A stretch of 12,139 bases of DNA from Dehalococcoidia bacterium (GCA_030740315.1 JASLXN010000002.1:18045-30183); one strand, 5' to 3'; shown: positions 1-7,711, counted from the stretch's first letter. Made by a program: numbers and translations. Notes: a model not told the origin generated them from the sequence alone.

Positions 1-1
1 A

Positions 2-373
2 GCAGAAAGCCATATCATAGCCGCAAGCTTGGGCGTAAAGGTCTCAGGGGTAGCCGCCCTGTCCTGGATACTTGCCGCTTCGGTGGCCGCCGTCGGGGGT
101 GTGCTGCTGGGCAATATCTCGGCCATAGACACCAGTATGCTTGATATCGGCGTCAGGGCGTTTGCTGTAGTCCTGCTGGGCGGGCTGGAGTCCCTGAGTG
201 GAGCCATACTAGCCGGTCTCCTCATCGGGGTGGTGGAAACCGTGGCCGCTGCGTATCTTGACCCCTATGTGGGTGGGGGGATTAGAGATGTGGCCGCCTT
301 TGCCATACTGCTCATAGCACTGCTAGTCCGCCCCTACGGCTTTTTCGGCTGGAAGAGGATAGAAAGGATTTAG
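2..373 (+). CDS. livH: Branched-chain amino acid ABC transporter permease, LivH-type (3' part only)
   Basis: This is the C-terminal part of an inner-membrane permease of the LivH family, which pairs with LivM to form the channel of a branched-chain-amino-acid-type ABC importer. The reading frame is open from the window edge, so the start lies upstream; the TTG at 29 is internal. Visible features are three or more hydrophobic stretches and the family block around residues LLGGLESLSGAILAGLLIG, which matches the usual glycine-rich LivH segment, followed by a typical terminal hydrophobic helix ending in RPYGFFG. The gene stops at 371-373, only 2 bp before livM, so the two are surely co-transcribed. 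The ligand cannot be read from this part. Confidence 0.9.
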   Translation, partial: AESHIIAASLGVKVSGVAALSWILAASVAAVGGVLLGNISAIDTSMLDIGVRAFAVVLLGGLESLSGAILAGLLIGVVETVAAAYLDPYVGGGIRDVAAFAILLIALLVRPYGFFGWKRIERI

Positions 374-375
374 CC

Positions 376-1416
376 ATGCGGCCCTCTGGCATATTCAACA
401 CTTCATACAATCAGGATATCGCCATAATACGCACCAATCTCCAATGGGTGCTGTTTATCGCCCTCATCATAGGGATATTTGCGCTGCCCCTGGTTTACCA
501 GGGCTATTGGATAGGTTTTCTTGTCTTCGTCGGCATTTCAGCCATCACCGCCCTGGGCCTGATGCTGCTCTCAGGCTTTTGCGGACAGATATCCTTGGGC
601 CACTCAGCCTTTATGGGCGTCGGCGGGTTTACCGCCGCCCTGCTCGTTTTCAAGCTGGGTGTCTCTTTCTGGCTGGCCCTTCCAGCGGCGGGAATCATGG
701 CCGGCATTACGGGACTGGTCTTTGGGGCACCATCACTGAGGCTCAAGGGTTTTTACCTCGCCCTGGCCACCCTGGCGGCCCAGTTCATCCTGGGGTGGCT
801 CCTGTACCGCTTCTTTGGTGGGGCCAGCGGCGTGAGGGTGGCCCCTCCCAGCATCGGCGGGCTGGTCTTGGACTCTGACGCAAAGTTCTACTACCTGGTT
901 ATGGTCATGTTAGTGCTGCTCACCTTTTTCGCCAAGAGCATAGTCCGGGGCAGGACGGGGCGGGCCTTCGTGGCCGTCAGGGACAATGATATCGCTGCCG
1001 AGACCATGGGGATAAATGTATTCGGGTATAAGCTCATGGCCTTTTTCATCGGCTGCTTCTACGCCGGAATCGCCGGTGCCCTGTATGTGTTCTGGCTTGG
1101 AGTGGCCCAGTCAGCGCACTACACCCTTATGCATTCCATCTGGTTCCTGTCAATGGTAGTAGTGGGAGGAATGGGGACCATTACCGGTGCTCTTTTCGGG
1201 ACCCTCTTTATACGGGTGGTGGAGGAGGCTGGCCGAAGGCTGGCGCCGATGGTGGGGTCTTCCATCCCTGCCTTGGCCTTTGGCGTTGGGGCCTCGCTAC
1301 CTGATATATTCATCGGTTTGGCTATTGTGATATTTCTTATCTTGGAACCACGGGGGCTGGCCCACCGCTGGGAGATGTTCAAGGTCTCTTACCGGCTCCA
1401 CCCCTTCAGCTATTGA
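376..1416 (+). CDS. livM: Branched-chain amino acid ABC transporter permease, LivM-type
   Basis: This is the second membrane permease subunit of the importer, 346 residues, with about eight to ten hydrophobic segments. Family marks are the GQISLGHSAFMGVGGFTAA block (residues 70-88), the cytoplasmic coupling-loop region GRAFVAVRDNDIAAETMGIN (about 195-214) that contacts the ATPases, the GGMGTITGALFGT block (264-276) and the terminal LEPRGL motif. The ATG at 376 has an AAAGGA ribosome-binding sequence seven bases upstream, overlapping the end of livH. An N-terminal extension of about 20 polar residues precedes the first helix. Family assignment is firm; substrate is not. The name Liv describes the family and does not prove that leucine, isoleucine or valine is carried. 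Confidence 0.95.
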   Translation: MRPSGIFNTSYNQDIAIIRTNLQWVLFIALIIGIFALPLVYQGYWIGFLVFVGISAITALGLMLLSGFCGQISLGHSAFMGVGGFTAALLVFKLGVSFWLALPAAGIMAGITGLVFGAPSLRLKGFYLALATLAAQFILGWLLYRFFGGASGVRVAPPSIGGLVLDSDAKFYYLVMVMLVLLTFFAKSIVRGRTGRAFVAVRDNDIAAETMGINVFGYKLMAFFIGCFYAGIAGALYVFWLGVAQSAHYTLMHSIWFLSMVVVGGMGTITGALFGTLFIRVVEEAGRRLAPMVGSSIPALAFGVGASLPDIFIGLAIVIFLILEPRGLAHRWEMFKVSYRLHPFSY

Positions 1417-1482
1417 CGGATGGGTATATGTACGACACATTTAGGAAAGCTTAATTAACAATACAGGAAGAAAGGGGGCAAG

Positions 1483-2766
1483 ATGAGGAAAAAGAATTGG
1501 TTGGTTATGGTGTTGGGTGCCCTGCTGCTGATTGCGTCGCCGCTGCTGGCCGCATGCGGCGGTGAAGAGGCAACAGCACCACAGCCAGTTGCTCCGGTGG
1601 AGAAGAAGGTGAAGGTGGGGCTGGGGCTATCCGTAACCGGGGCTCTGGCCAGCACCACCCGGCCCATCTCCTACGGGCTATGGGACTATCTCAAGTATGT
1701 CAACGATGTGCAGGGTGGGCTGACATATACCTCACCAGCGGGGACGCAGGAGACCGTCACCCTGGACATCAAGTGGGAGGACATGGCTTATGACCCGGCC
1801 CGGGCCGTGGACACCTACAGGAGGCTGGAAGCATGGGGCGCTCAGGTGATGCACCTCACCGCCGGCTCCATGGTGCTCACCGTCCTAGACTCCATCACCA
1901 GGGACCAGGTGCCCGTGGTGTATTACGGGCCTATACAGCCCAACTCGGCGGCGGCAAGGCCGGCGTATACCATCGGCCAGTTCCCGGGCTACTCGGATGA
2001 GGATGCGGTCTTTCTGGACTGGGTAAAAGCCAACTGGTCGGAAAGCAGGCCGCCACGGGTGGGCTTTATTAACCTGGAGACGGCTATGGCCCGGGTGGAG
2101 TTGCCGGGACAGGTCCCTGCATATGCCGAGAGCATAGGCGTGGAGCATGTGGGCCAGGAATGGGTCCCTTATGCCCTCACCGATGCCAGCGTAGAGCTCA
2201 AGAGGCTTGCCGACAAGGATCCTGATTTTATTTTCTTTGCCCATGTGCCGTCCGGCGCTTCGGTAATCCTCAATGACGCAGTTAGGTTGGGTATCCGGGA
2301 CAAGATAAAATTCGGACAGATTTTCTGGGGCTACTCGGAGGCGACGATAGCAACGGCTGGCGAGGCCTCGGAGGGGCTATACGGTATGGTCCCTGCAGCC
2401 CTAACTACCGAAGATCTGCCGGGAGTGAATTTGGCCAGGGAAACCATGCTGACATACCGCCCGGGCGATTTATTCAACTCGGTTTATTTACAGGGATTCA
2501 CCCTGGGCCGCTTTATGGTTGAGGGAATAAAGAAAGCCCTGGAGACAGTGGGCCATGAAAACCTGACGCGGGACGCCATTAACGAGGCGATGTTTACCAC
2601 CACAAACCTTGATATGGGCGGGGTAGTCCCACCCGTAACCATTGACCGTGAGTTCGGCATCCTCGCCAACAACTACCGGGTTGCCGTCGTCAAAGACGGG
2701 AAATTCGAAGTTGTCTCGGACTGGATGCCAAGCAACAACCTGCTCAAAGGATGGGTGCCGGATTAA
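1483..2766 (+). CDS. ABC transporter substrate-binding lipoprotein (LivJ/LivK-like, Peripla_BP_6 type)
   Basis: This 427-residue protein is the extracytoplasmic binding component of the Liv-type importer. It opens with a lysine/arginine-rich start, a hydrophobic stretch and a lipobox ending LLAAC with the lipidated cysteine at residue 25, followed by GG and a short Pro/Ala/Thr/Glu linker, so it should be tethered to the outer face of the membrane. The mature part begins KVKVGLGLSVTGALAS, the usual first strand and ligand loop of type 1 periplasmic binding folds. AGGAAGAAAGGGGG lies just upstream of the ATG at 1483. The size is slightly above the 370-400 usual for LivJ/LivK. The ligand is unknown; the downstream ligase hints at an organic or aromatic acid rather than an amino acid, which is inference. 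Confidence 0.92.
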   Translation: MRKKNWLVMVLGALLLIASPLLAACGGEEATAPQPVAPVEKKVKVGLGLSVTGALASTTRPISYGLWDYLKYVNDVQGGLTYTSPAGTQETVTLDIKWEDMAYDPARAVDTYRRLEAWGAQVMHLTAGSMVLTVLDSITRDQVPVVYYGPIQPNSAAARPAYTIGQFPGYSDEDAVFLDWVKANWSESRPPRVGFINLETAMARVELPGQVPAYAESIGVEHVGQEWVPYALTDASVELKRLADKDPDFIFFAHVPSGASVILNDAVRLGIRDKIKFGQIFWGYSEATIATAGEASEGLYGMVPAALTTEDLPGVNLARETMLTYRPGDLFNSVYLQGFTLGRFMVEGIKKALETVGHENLTRDAINEAMFTTTNLDMGGVVPPVTIDREFGILANNYRVAVVKDGKFEVVSDWMPSNNLLKGWVPD

Positions 2767-2784
2767 CGGGAAGCGGCTATGAGT

Positions 2785-2819
2785 GTAGGGGCTGCCTCTT
2801 AACTGGGACTAGCCCCTAC
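2785..2819 (+). other. Stem-loop between binding-protein gene and livF (attenuator-like or dispersed repeat)
   Basis: GTAGGGGCT (2785-2793) and AGCCCCTAC (2811-2819) form a perfect 9-bp stem with a 17-base loop in the 94-bp gap between the binding-protein gene and livF. No T-run follows, so it is a poor intrinsic terminator. Placed after a binding-protein gene, such a stem could stabilise the upstream transcript or partly reduce expression of the downstream ATPase. It might instead be one copy of a dispersed palindromic repeat, because GTAGGGGC recurs at 12131-12138. Confidence 0.6.
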
Positions 2820-2860
2820 TACTATTGGGATGACAGCACAGTATAGGAGGTGCTCATAGC

Positions 2861-3655
2861 GTGCTCAGGCTTAGCAACATAGAGGTTAAGTATAGCGATG
2901 TCATCCTGGTGCTCCGAGGCGTAGCCCTAGAGGTGCCGGATGGCCAAATAGTATGCCTGTTGGGGGCCAATGGGGCTGGCAAGACTACCACCTTGAAAGC
3001 CGTTTCCGGCCTGCTCCACACCGAGTTGGGGGAGGTCACCGATGGCTACATTGAGTTTGACGGCAAGCGTATTGACCGCCTTGGCCCCGAGCAGGTAACC
3101 CGACTGGGCATTGTACAGGTGATGGAGGGAAGGCGCACCCTAGAGCACCTCACCGTGGAGGAAAACCTCAGGGCGGGGGCACTTATCCATAAGAGCGGCA
3201 GCGGCGAGAAACGGGACATAGATATGGTCTATGACTATTTCCCCCGCCTCAAGGACTACCGCAACTCCACCGCCGGCTATCTCTCCGGTGGTGAGCAGCA
3301 GATGGTGGTCATCGGCCGCGCCATGATGGCCCATCCCAAGCTGATGTTGCTGGATGAGCCCTCCCTGGGCCTCAGCCCTATCCTGGTGCGTGAGATATTT
3401 GAAATCGTCCAGCGCATCAACCAGGAAGAGAAGACCGCCTTGCTGCTGGTGGAGCAGAACGCCCGGGCCGCCCTGTCCATCGGCACTTACGGCTATGTTA
3501 TGGAGAACGGACGGGTGGTGCTGGACGGCTCCGCCGCCAGCCTGCGGGACAACGAGGATGTAAAGGAGTTCTACCTAGGGTTATCCGAAGTAGGCCAGCA
3601 GAAGAGCTACAAGGATGTGAAGCACTATAAACGCCGCAAGCGGTGGCTGGGGTAG
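2861..3655 (+). CDS. livF: Branched-chain amino acid ABC transporter ATP-binding protein, LivF-type
   Basis: This is a 264-residue cytoplasmic ATPase subunit energising the LivHM channel. Walker A is GANGAGKT (residues 35-42), the Q-loop is in LGIVQVMEGRR (Q86), the ABC signature is LSGGEQQ (141-147), Walker B is LMLLDEP (161-167), and the VEQN (197-200) seen in place of the usual H-loop context is typical of LivF. The GTG start at 2861 is chosen because TAGGAGGTG lies eight to nine bases upstream. The protein carries a basic C-terminal tail, about residues 246-264, ending in KHYKRRKRWLG, beyond the usual 235-240-residue LivF. The last 13 bases overlap the start of the PaaK-like gene, indicating translational coupling. 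Confidence 0.95.
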   Translation: MLRLSNIEVKYSDVILVLRGVALEVPDGQIVCLLGANGAGKTTTLKAVSGLLHTELGEVTDGYIEFDGKRIDRLGPEQVTRLGIVQVMEGRRTLEHLTVEENLRAGALIHKSGSGEKRDIDMVYDYFPRLKDYRNSTAGYLSGGEQQMVVIGRAMMAHPKLMLLDEPSLGLSPILVREIFEIVQRINQEEKTALLLVEQNARAALSIGTYGYVMENGRVVLDGSAASLRDNEDVKEFYLGLSEVGQQKSYKDVKHYKRRKRWLG

Positions 3656-4932
3656 ACGAGACCGGGCTTATGCCACTGGGGAAGACGGAAACGCTGTCCT
3701 TGCCGGAACGGCAGCAGCATATGGATTGGGCGGTAAAGGGAGCGGTGGAGCATGCTTACCACCACGCCCCGGCGGTAAAGGAGAGGATGGACCGGGCCGG
3801 GCTCTCTCCATCGGATATCCAAACGGCCCGCGACCTAGAGAAACTCCCCGTTATCACCAAGGATGAGTTGGTTTCTCTTCAAAAGTCCAATCCCCCTTTC
3901 GGCGGCTTCGTAACAGTACCAGTGAACAAGCTGCGTAAAATATGCACCTCTCCCGGCCCCCTCTTTGAGCCGGAGGCTGGTGACCCGCTGGAGCGTGCCG
4001 CAGTGGTGGTAAAGGGGCTGGTGGCAGCCGGTTTTACCCCAGGGGATATCGTCCTCAATACCTTCTCCTACCACCTGGTGCCCCCCGCCCACTGGATTGA
4101 CGAGGCCGTGAAGGTTCTGGGCGGGGTGGTGGTGCCCGGTGGCACCGGCAACACTGAGCTACAAGTGGAGATTGCGAAGGAGCTGGGGGTAAATGCCTTC
4201 GTGGGCACACCCAGCTTCCTCTATACACTGCTCCAGAAGGCCGAGGACCAAGGCTATGATGTCCGAAGGGACTTCCGCCTGCGCTGGGCTTTCCTGGGGG
4301 CAGAAATGTACCCACCATCACTGCGCCGCATCCTAGAGGACAAATACGGCGTGGATACCCTAGAGAACTACGGTACGGCAGACCTGGGGGTGCTGTCCTA
4401 TCAGTGCACCAAGAAAGCAGGGCTGCACATTGGCGAGGAGAACCTGGTAGAGATAGTGGACCCAGCCATGGGCCGCCAGCTTGGGCCGGGGGAAATGGGA
4501 GAGGTGGTGGTAACAACCTTCTCCCCCACCTACTGCCTCATCCGCTTCGGCACCGGTGATCTCTCCATGATAACCGATGAACCCTGTGCTTGTGGCCGCA
4601 CCTCCCCCCGCCTAGTGCGCATAGCCGGTCGGGTGGGTGACGCTGTAAAAGTGCGCGGTATGTTCCTCCACCCCAAGGAGGTGGCTGATGCACTGGCACC
4701 CTTCCCCCAGGTGGCCGCCTTCCAGGCGGTGGTGGGTAGGCAGGGCCAGCGGGATAGCCTGACCCTGCGTCTGGAGCTCAAAGAGAATATATCCGAGGAG
4801 GAGTTCTCCGGCAAGGTGTCGAAAAACATCCAGGATCGCTGCCGGGTAAGGGCAGACATGGTGGAGTTTGTGCCCCCCGGTACCATCTCCGAGGCTGACA
4901 AAAAGGTAAAGGACATCCGCACCTGGGAGTAA
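3643..4932 (+). CDS. Phenylacetate-CoA ligase-like AMP-binding protein (PaaK family, atypical)
   Basis: This 429-residue protein resembles PaaK-type adenylate-forming ligases, which activate carboxylic acids with ATP and then CoA. The N-terminus (about 20-80) has the PaaK pattern with RAGLSPSDI and LEKLPVITKDEL. Later motifs are YGTADLG (243-249), FGTGDLS (302-308), the Cys-x-Cys CACGRTSPRL (315-324), GRVGDAVKVRGMFLHPKEV (329-347), and a C-terminal PPGTISEADKKVKD segment with the candidate catalytic lysine K420 or K421. The usual Ser/Thr/Gly-rich phosphate loop (SSGTTGKPT) is replaced by TSPGPLFEPE (102-111). The GTG at 3643 overlaps livF by 13 bp; the ATG at 3670 is an alternative start, and neither has a strong ribosome site. 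The substrate is unknown; coupling to the importer suggests it acts on the transported acid. Confidence 0.85.
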   Translation: MAGVDETGLMPLGKTETLSLPERQQHMDWAVKGAVEHAYHHAPAVKERMDRAGLSPSDIQTARDLEKLPVITKDELVSLQKSNPPFGGFVTVPVNKLRKICTSPGPLFEPEAGDPLERAAVVVKGLVAAGFTPGDIVLNTFSYHLVPPAHWIDEAVKVLGGVVVPGGTGNTELQVEIAKELGVNAFVGTPSFLYTLLQKAEDQGYDVRRDFRLRWAFLGAEMYPPSLRRILEDKYGVDTLENYGTADLGVLSYQCTKKAGLHIGEENLVEIVDPAMGRQLGPGEMGEVVVTTFSPTYCLIRFGTGDLSMITDEPCACGRTSPRLVRIAGRVGDAVKVRGMFLHPKEVADALAPFPQVAAFQAVVGRQGQRDSLTLRLELKENISEEEFSGKVSKNIQDRCRVRADMVEFVPPGTISEADKKVKDIRTWE

Positions 4933-4996
4933 CTCCCATCCCCGCCAACCTCGGAATCAGGCCGGTCAAGGCCTTCACCCCCAATAACCCCTGGCA

Positions 4997-5029
4997 GACA
5001 GGCTACAAATATATGGTGCTGTACCTGTC
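4997..5029. terminator. Candidate bidirectional stem-loop between convergent genes
   Basis: GACAGG-C-TACA (4997-5007) pairs with TGTA-CCTGTC (5020-5029), giving ten base pairs with one bulged C and a 12-base loop. It sits in the 121-bp gap between the PaaK-like gene and holA, whose 3' ends face each other, so it could end both transcripts. No clear U-tract is seen on either side, which lowers confidence. I see nothing else certain in this gap. Confidence 0.4.
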
Positions 5030-5053
5030 AATCCACGGGTTGGTTGGGGGCCG

Positions 5054-6028
5054 TTAGCCGGAGCAAAGGCCGACAACCAGAAAGTCCACCGCCAGCCCAC
5101 CGTCCCAGCGCCCCGTTTTAATGGCGAGGTCTGTTTCCAACAGGCGTTCCAGGGCTGTCTTGAGCCGGCTGAAAGGATATTGCCTGGCCTGGGAAACGGT
5201 CTGTTTCAAGGCATACGGGTGGTTAATGTTCAGACGCTGGCCTACCTCTTCGGGTTTCAGCCCCTGCCCCAGAAGGTCTTGGGCCATGACAAGAGTGCGG
5301 AACTGGCGAGCCATAAACCCAAGTATATGAACAGGCTGCATGCCGCCATCTAGGAGCTTGTGCAGGCCCTGCCCTGCACCGGCGGCCCGGCCCTGTAGGA
5401 GGGACTCGGTAAGCCGGAATAGATTCGCCTCCCGCATCTGGCTTACCAGATGGTGCACCATCTGTTCGTCTATTAGTTGGCCCCCGCTATAGAGGACCAG
5501 CTTCTCCACCTCGTTGGCCAGGCTCCACAGATTATCGCCCGCGGCATCGGCCAACAGCCGCACCGCGCCTGGCGCTATTTGGCCGCCGGACTGCTGCACC
5601 CGCTTCTGAATCCACACCTGGAGCTCCGCCCACCGCGGCAAGGGGAACTCCCGCACTTCGGCCCTTCCCCGCAGCTTCTTGAACAAAGGACTGTCCCGTT
5701 TCGGGCTATCCTCAGTGAGCACCAGCAAGGTAGACTCCGGCACCACCTCCAGGGCCTCTATGAAGGCCTTCACCTCATTCCCTCCGGATGGCTGCTCCCC
5801 GTCCCCACGGGAAGCAAAACGGCCGAGCAGCCCTGCTGCTATGACTAGCCGGCGGGATATGAAGAAAGGGCTGGCACTACAAGCATCGGCCAGTTCCCTG
5901 GCCGAGAAGCGGCCCTCCAACCAGGTGGTGTTGGCCTCTGCCAGAGAAGGCTCCCCCAGTTCCTGCCTGAGCGAGTGGAGGTGCTCCGTCAGAGAGAAGT
6001 CATCTACGCCCCACAGAACCAGTATCAT
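5054..6028 (-). CDS. holA: DNA polymerase III subunit delta
   Basis: This 324-residue protein matches HolA, the clamp-loader subunit that opens the beta sliding clamp during replication. The N-terminus has the family pattern GVDDFSLTEHLHSL (residues 7-20), and PFFISRRLV (54-62) corresponds to the beta-clamp-binding loop that is SLFASR-like in E. coli delta. Further family stretches are the LLVLTEDSPKRDSPLFKKL segment (about 101-119), the helical lid-domain region GDNLWSLANEVEKLVLY, and the C-terminal helical collar LLETDLAIKTGR. Length is as expected (about 320-345). The ATG at 6028 has no convincing Shine-Dalgarno sequence; a -10-like TAAAAT lies six bases upstream, so translation may be leaderless. 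It is divergent from the YchF-like gene and convergent with the PaaK-like gene. Confidence 0.92.
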   Translation of the reverse strand: MILVLWGVDDFSLTEHLHSLRQELGEPSLAEANTTWLEGRFSARELADACSASPFFISRRLVIAAGLLGRFASRGDGEQPSGGNEVKAFIEALEVVPESTLLVLTEDSPKRDSPLFKKLRGRAEVREFPLPRWAELQVWIQKRVQQSGGQIAPGAVRLLADAAGDNLWSLANEVEKLVLYSGGQLIDEQMVHHLVSQMREANLFRLTESLLQGRAAGAGQGLHKLLDGGMQPVHILGFMARQFRTLVMAQDLLGQGLKPEEVGQRLNINHPYALKQTVSQARQYPFSRLKTALERLLETDLAIKTGRWDGGLAVDFLVVGLCSG

Positions 6029-6034
6029 AGCCCT

Positions 6035-6065
6035 ATTTTACCATCGCCCCTGGCCGCTATGTTAA
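6035..6065 (-). promoter_or_regulatory. Candidate promoter of holA (possibly leaderless transcript)
   Basis: On the minus strand TTAACA (6060-6065) and TAAAAT (6035-6040) each match five of six bases of the -35 and -10 consensus, but the spacing is 19 bases rather than 17. The -10 box ends six bases before the holA ATG, so a transcript from here would start at or next to the start codon. The whole divergent gap is only 46 bp. Confidence 0.4.
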
Positions 6066-6074
6066 TATTGCCGT

Positions 6075-7142
6075 GTGGAGTTGGCAATCATTGGCCTGCC
6101 CGGTAGTGGCCGCAGTGCGTTGTTTGAGGCCGTAACCGCCGGCCGCGGCGAGGCGATGCCGTCACCGGTGCGCATAGGGGTAGCCCATGTTCAGGATACA
6201 CGCCTGAAAGCGCTGGCAGCACTTTTCAACCCCAGGAAAACGGTCCCCGCGGAGGTCCGGTACGCCAATGTTTCCCCCCCACCCCCGGACTGGCGCGGTG
6301 ACATACTCTCACGCCTGGGTAATGTGGATGCTTTCCTGCTGGTGGTGAGGGCCTTTGCCGACGATAGGGTGCCTCACCCAGAAGGGAGCGTGGATCCTCA
6401 CCGAGACATGGCCGCCATGGAGTTGGAGCTGGTCTTCGCCGACCTAGCCCTCCTAGAGCGGCGCCTGGAGCGAATTCGGGAGCAGGGGCACAAGGGTAAG
6501 CCACAGGAGCGGGAAGCTATGGCCCAGGAGCAGCTTTTGCTGTCACGGCTTAAGGCCGGGTTGGAGCAGAAGGTGCCGTTACGTGAGCAGGCCATAAACG
6601 CAGAGGAGTCCCGCCTTTTGGAGGGTTTCCCACTTCTTAGTACCAGGCCGCTGTTGGTGGTGGTCAACATCGGGGAGGAGGACCTAACGCAGGCCGCCAC
6701 GGTAGAGGCCACCTGGCGGCAACGCTACCGGCGGCCCGGCCACCAGTTTATTGTCCTTAGTGCCCGGCTGGAAATGGAGCTGTGCCAGCTTCCCGCAGAA
6801 GAGGCGGCCCCGTTCCGTGAGGCCATGGGCGCACCGGAGCCGGCGGTGGTGCGCCTTGTTTCCCTTGTCTACAGCTTGCTCGGACTGGCCACCTTCTTCA
6901 CCACGGCATCTTCGGAGCTACGGGCATGGCCGGTGCCCAAAGACACACCCGCCCAGCGGGCGGCGGGCAAAATACACTCCGATATGGAGCGGGGCTTTAT
7001 CCGAGCCGAGGTGGTGTCCCTGGAGAACCTGGCGAAGGCGGGGAGCCTAGCCGAGGCCCGCCGCCACGGCCAGATGCGGCTGGAGGGCAAGACCTACCCG
7101 GTGCAGGACGGTGATATAATCACCTTCCTGTTCAACATTTAG
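6075..7142 (+). CDS. YchF/Obg-related P-loop protein with C-terminal TGS (DUF933) domain, degenerate nucleotide site
   Basis: This 355-residue protein is related to YchF (OLA1), a ribosome-associated P-loop ATPase, and is close to its usual length of 363. The P-loop is GLPGSGRS (residues 7-14), with Arg13 where the lysine normally sits. No DxxG switch II is visible; the corresponding place reads NVSPPPPDWRGD (65-76). VVVNIGEED (195-203) matches the NxxE-type base-recognition motif of YchF, and LSARLE (228-233) matches its SAKLE motif. Residues about 105-175 are a helical, charged coiled-coil-like insert. The C-terminus (about 268-355) is a clear YchF-type TGS domain with LLGLATFFT, ERGFIRAEV and YPVQDGDIITFLFN. 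Start is the GTG at 6075, with no Shine-Dalgarno sequence. Nucleotide binding is probably weak or altered, by inference. Confidence 0.85.
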   Translation: MELAIIGLPGSGRSALFEAVTAGRGEAMPSPVRIGVAHVQDTRLKALAALFNPRKTVPAEVRYANVSPPPPDWRGDILSRLGNVDAFLLVVRAFADDRVPHPEGSVDPHRDMAAMELELVFADLALLERRLERIREQGHKGKPQEREAMAQEQLLLSRLKAGLEQKVPLREQAINAEESRLLEGFPLLSTRPLLVVVNIGEEDLTQAATVEATWRQRYRRPGHQFIVLSARLEMELCQLPAEEAAPFREAMGAPEPAVVRLVSLVYSLLGLATFFTTASSELRAWPVPKDTPAQRAAGKIHSDMERGFIRAEVVSLENLAKAGSLAEARRHGQMRLEGKTYPVQDGDIITFLFNI

Positions 7143-7146
7143 CTGT

Positions 7147-7707
7147 TCAGAGCGCTTTTTCCGGCGGTGGGCCTACTTCCAGCCAAGCCCCCTCCTTAAC
7201 CATACTTTCCCTTTTGCCTCTGAGCCACATTAAGTTACGGTACATGCGGGAAATGAGTTGCAGGCAGACCAGTAACGCTCCAACGGGCACCAACCAGTAG
7301 GCCCAGCCGTAGCGGAGCACCGTTATGCCAAAGACCGGTGTGGAGTTGTGGGGCGCTGCCGCCACGGACATCCTCCAGCCGAAGTAGGTTAATAGAGCGA
7401 AGAAGAAGGCCAGAGCCACGGCTGAGGTCGCCAGGTCCAACCAGGTCTGCGTCTGGCGAGGGACACGGACCAGTATCAGGTCCGCCCGCACATGATTATC
7501 GTGGAGCAGGACATAGGCCGCTCCCAGCATGCCGTTGACCACTACCAGAGATGCCCCCGTCTCATGCGCCCACGTGGTTGGTCTGTTGAAAACATAGCGC
7601 ATTATCACTTCATAAGTGGTAGTCAGGCTCATTACGAAAAGGGCCAGGGCGGCTATCACACCCCCACACCTACACAGTTGGTCTATCCAAAAGAAAAACC
7701 TGCTCAT
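7147..7707 (-). CDS. TRAP transporter small permease, DctQ-type
   Basis: This protein of 186 residues matches the DctQ family, the four-helix small membrane subunit of tripartite (TRAP) uptake systems for organic acids. Helices are seen at about residues 13-35, 51-70, 89-110 and 130-155, and the family marks are MRYVFNRPTTWAHE (36-49) and DNHVRADLIL (70-79). The frame is open further upstream to a TTG at 7815, but the ATG at 7707 is preferred because GGAG lies four bases upstream and the extra 36 residues look unlike the family. It follows the dctM remnant by 76 bp, where a 6-bp hairpin (7724-7738) lies. It ends four bases from the facing YchF-like gene. It reads as intact, but the window shows no functional partner. 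Confidence 0.85.
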   Translation of the reverse strand: MSRFFFWIDQLCRCGGVIAALALFVMSLTTTYEVIMRYVFNRPTTWAHETGASLVVVNGMLGAAYVLLHDNHVRADLILVRVPRQTQTWLDLATSAVALAFFFALLTYFGWRMSVAAAPHNSTPVFGITVLRYGWAYWLVPVGALLVCLQLISRMYRNLMWLRGKRESMVKEGAWLEVGPPPEKAL

Positions 7708-7711
7708 TAAA

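Noticed and set aside
1417..1482. Possible internal promoter between livM and the binding-protein gene.
   Set aside because: AT-rich bases are present, but no -35/-10 pair with proper spacing is seen.
4055..4516. Minus-strand open frame of 153 codons inside the PaaK-like gene.
   Set aside because: It is Pro/Gly/Arg-rich with no family pattern and lies fully inside a well-supported gene, so it is a GC-driven shadow.
4935..5054. A stop-free plus-strand frame after the PaaK-like gene reading ...PVKAFTPNNPWQTGYKYMV..., with a loose likeness to the end of a prenyltransferase such as heme O synthase.
   Set aside because: It has no start codon before an internal ATG, is under 40 codons, and the likeness is too weak to name. 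A degraded gene end is possible but unsupported.
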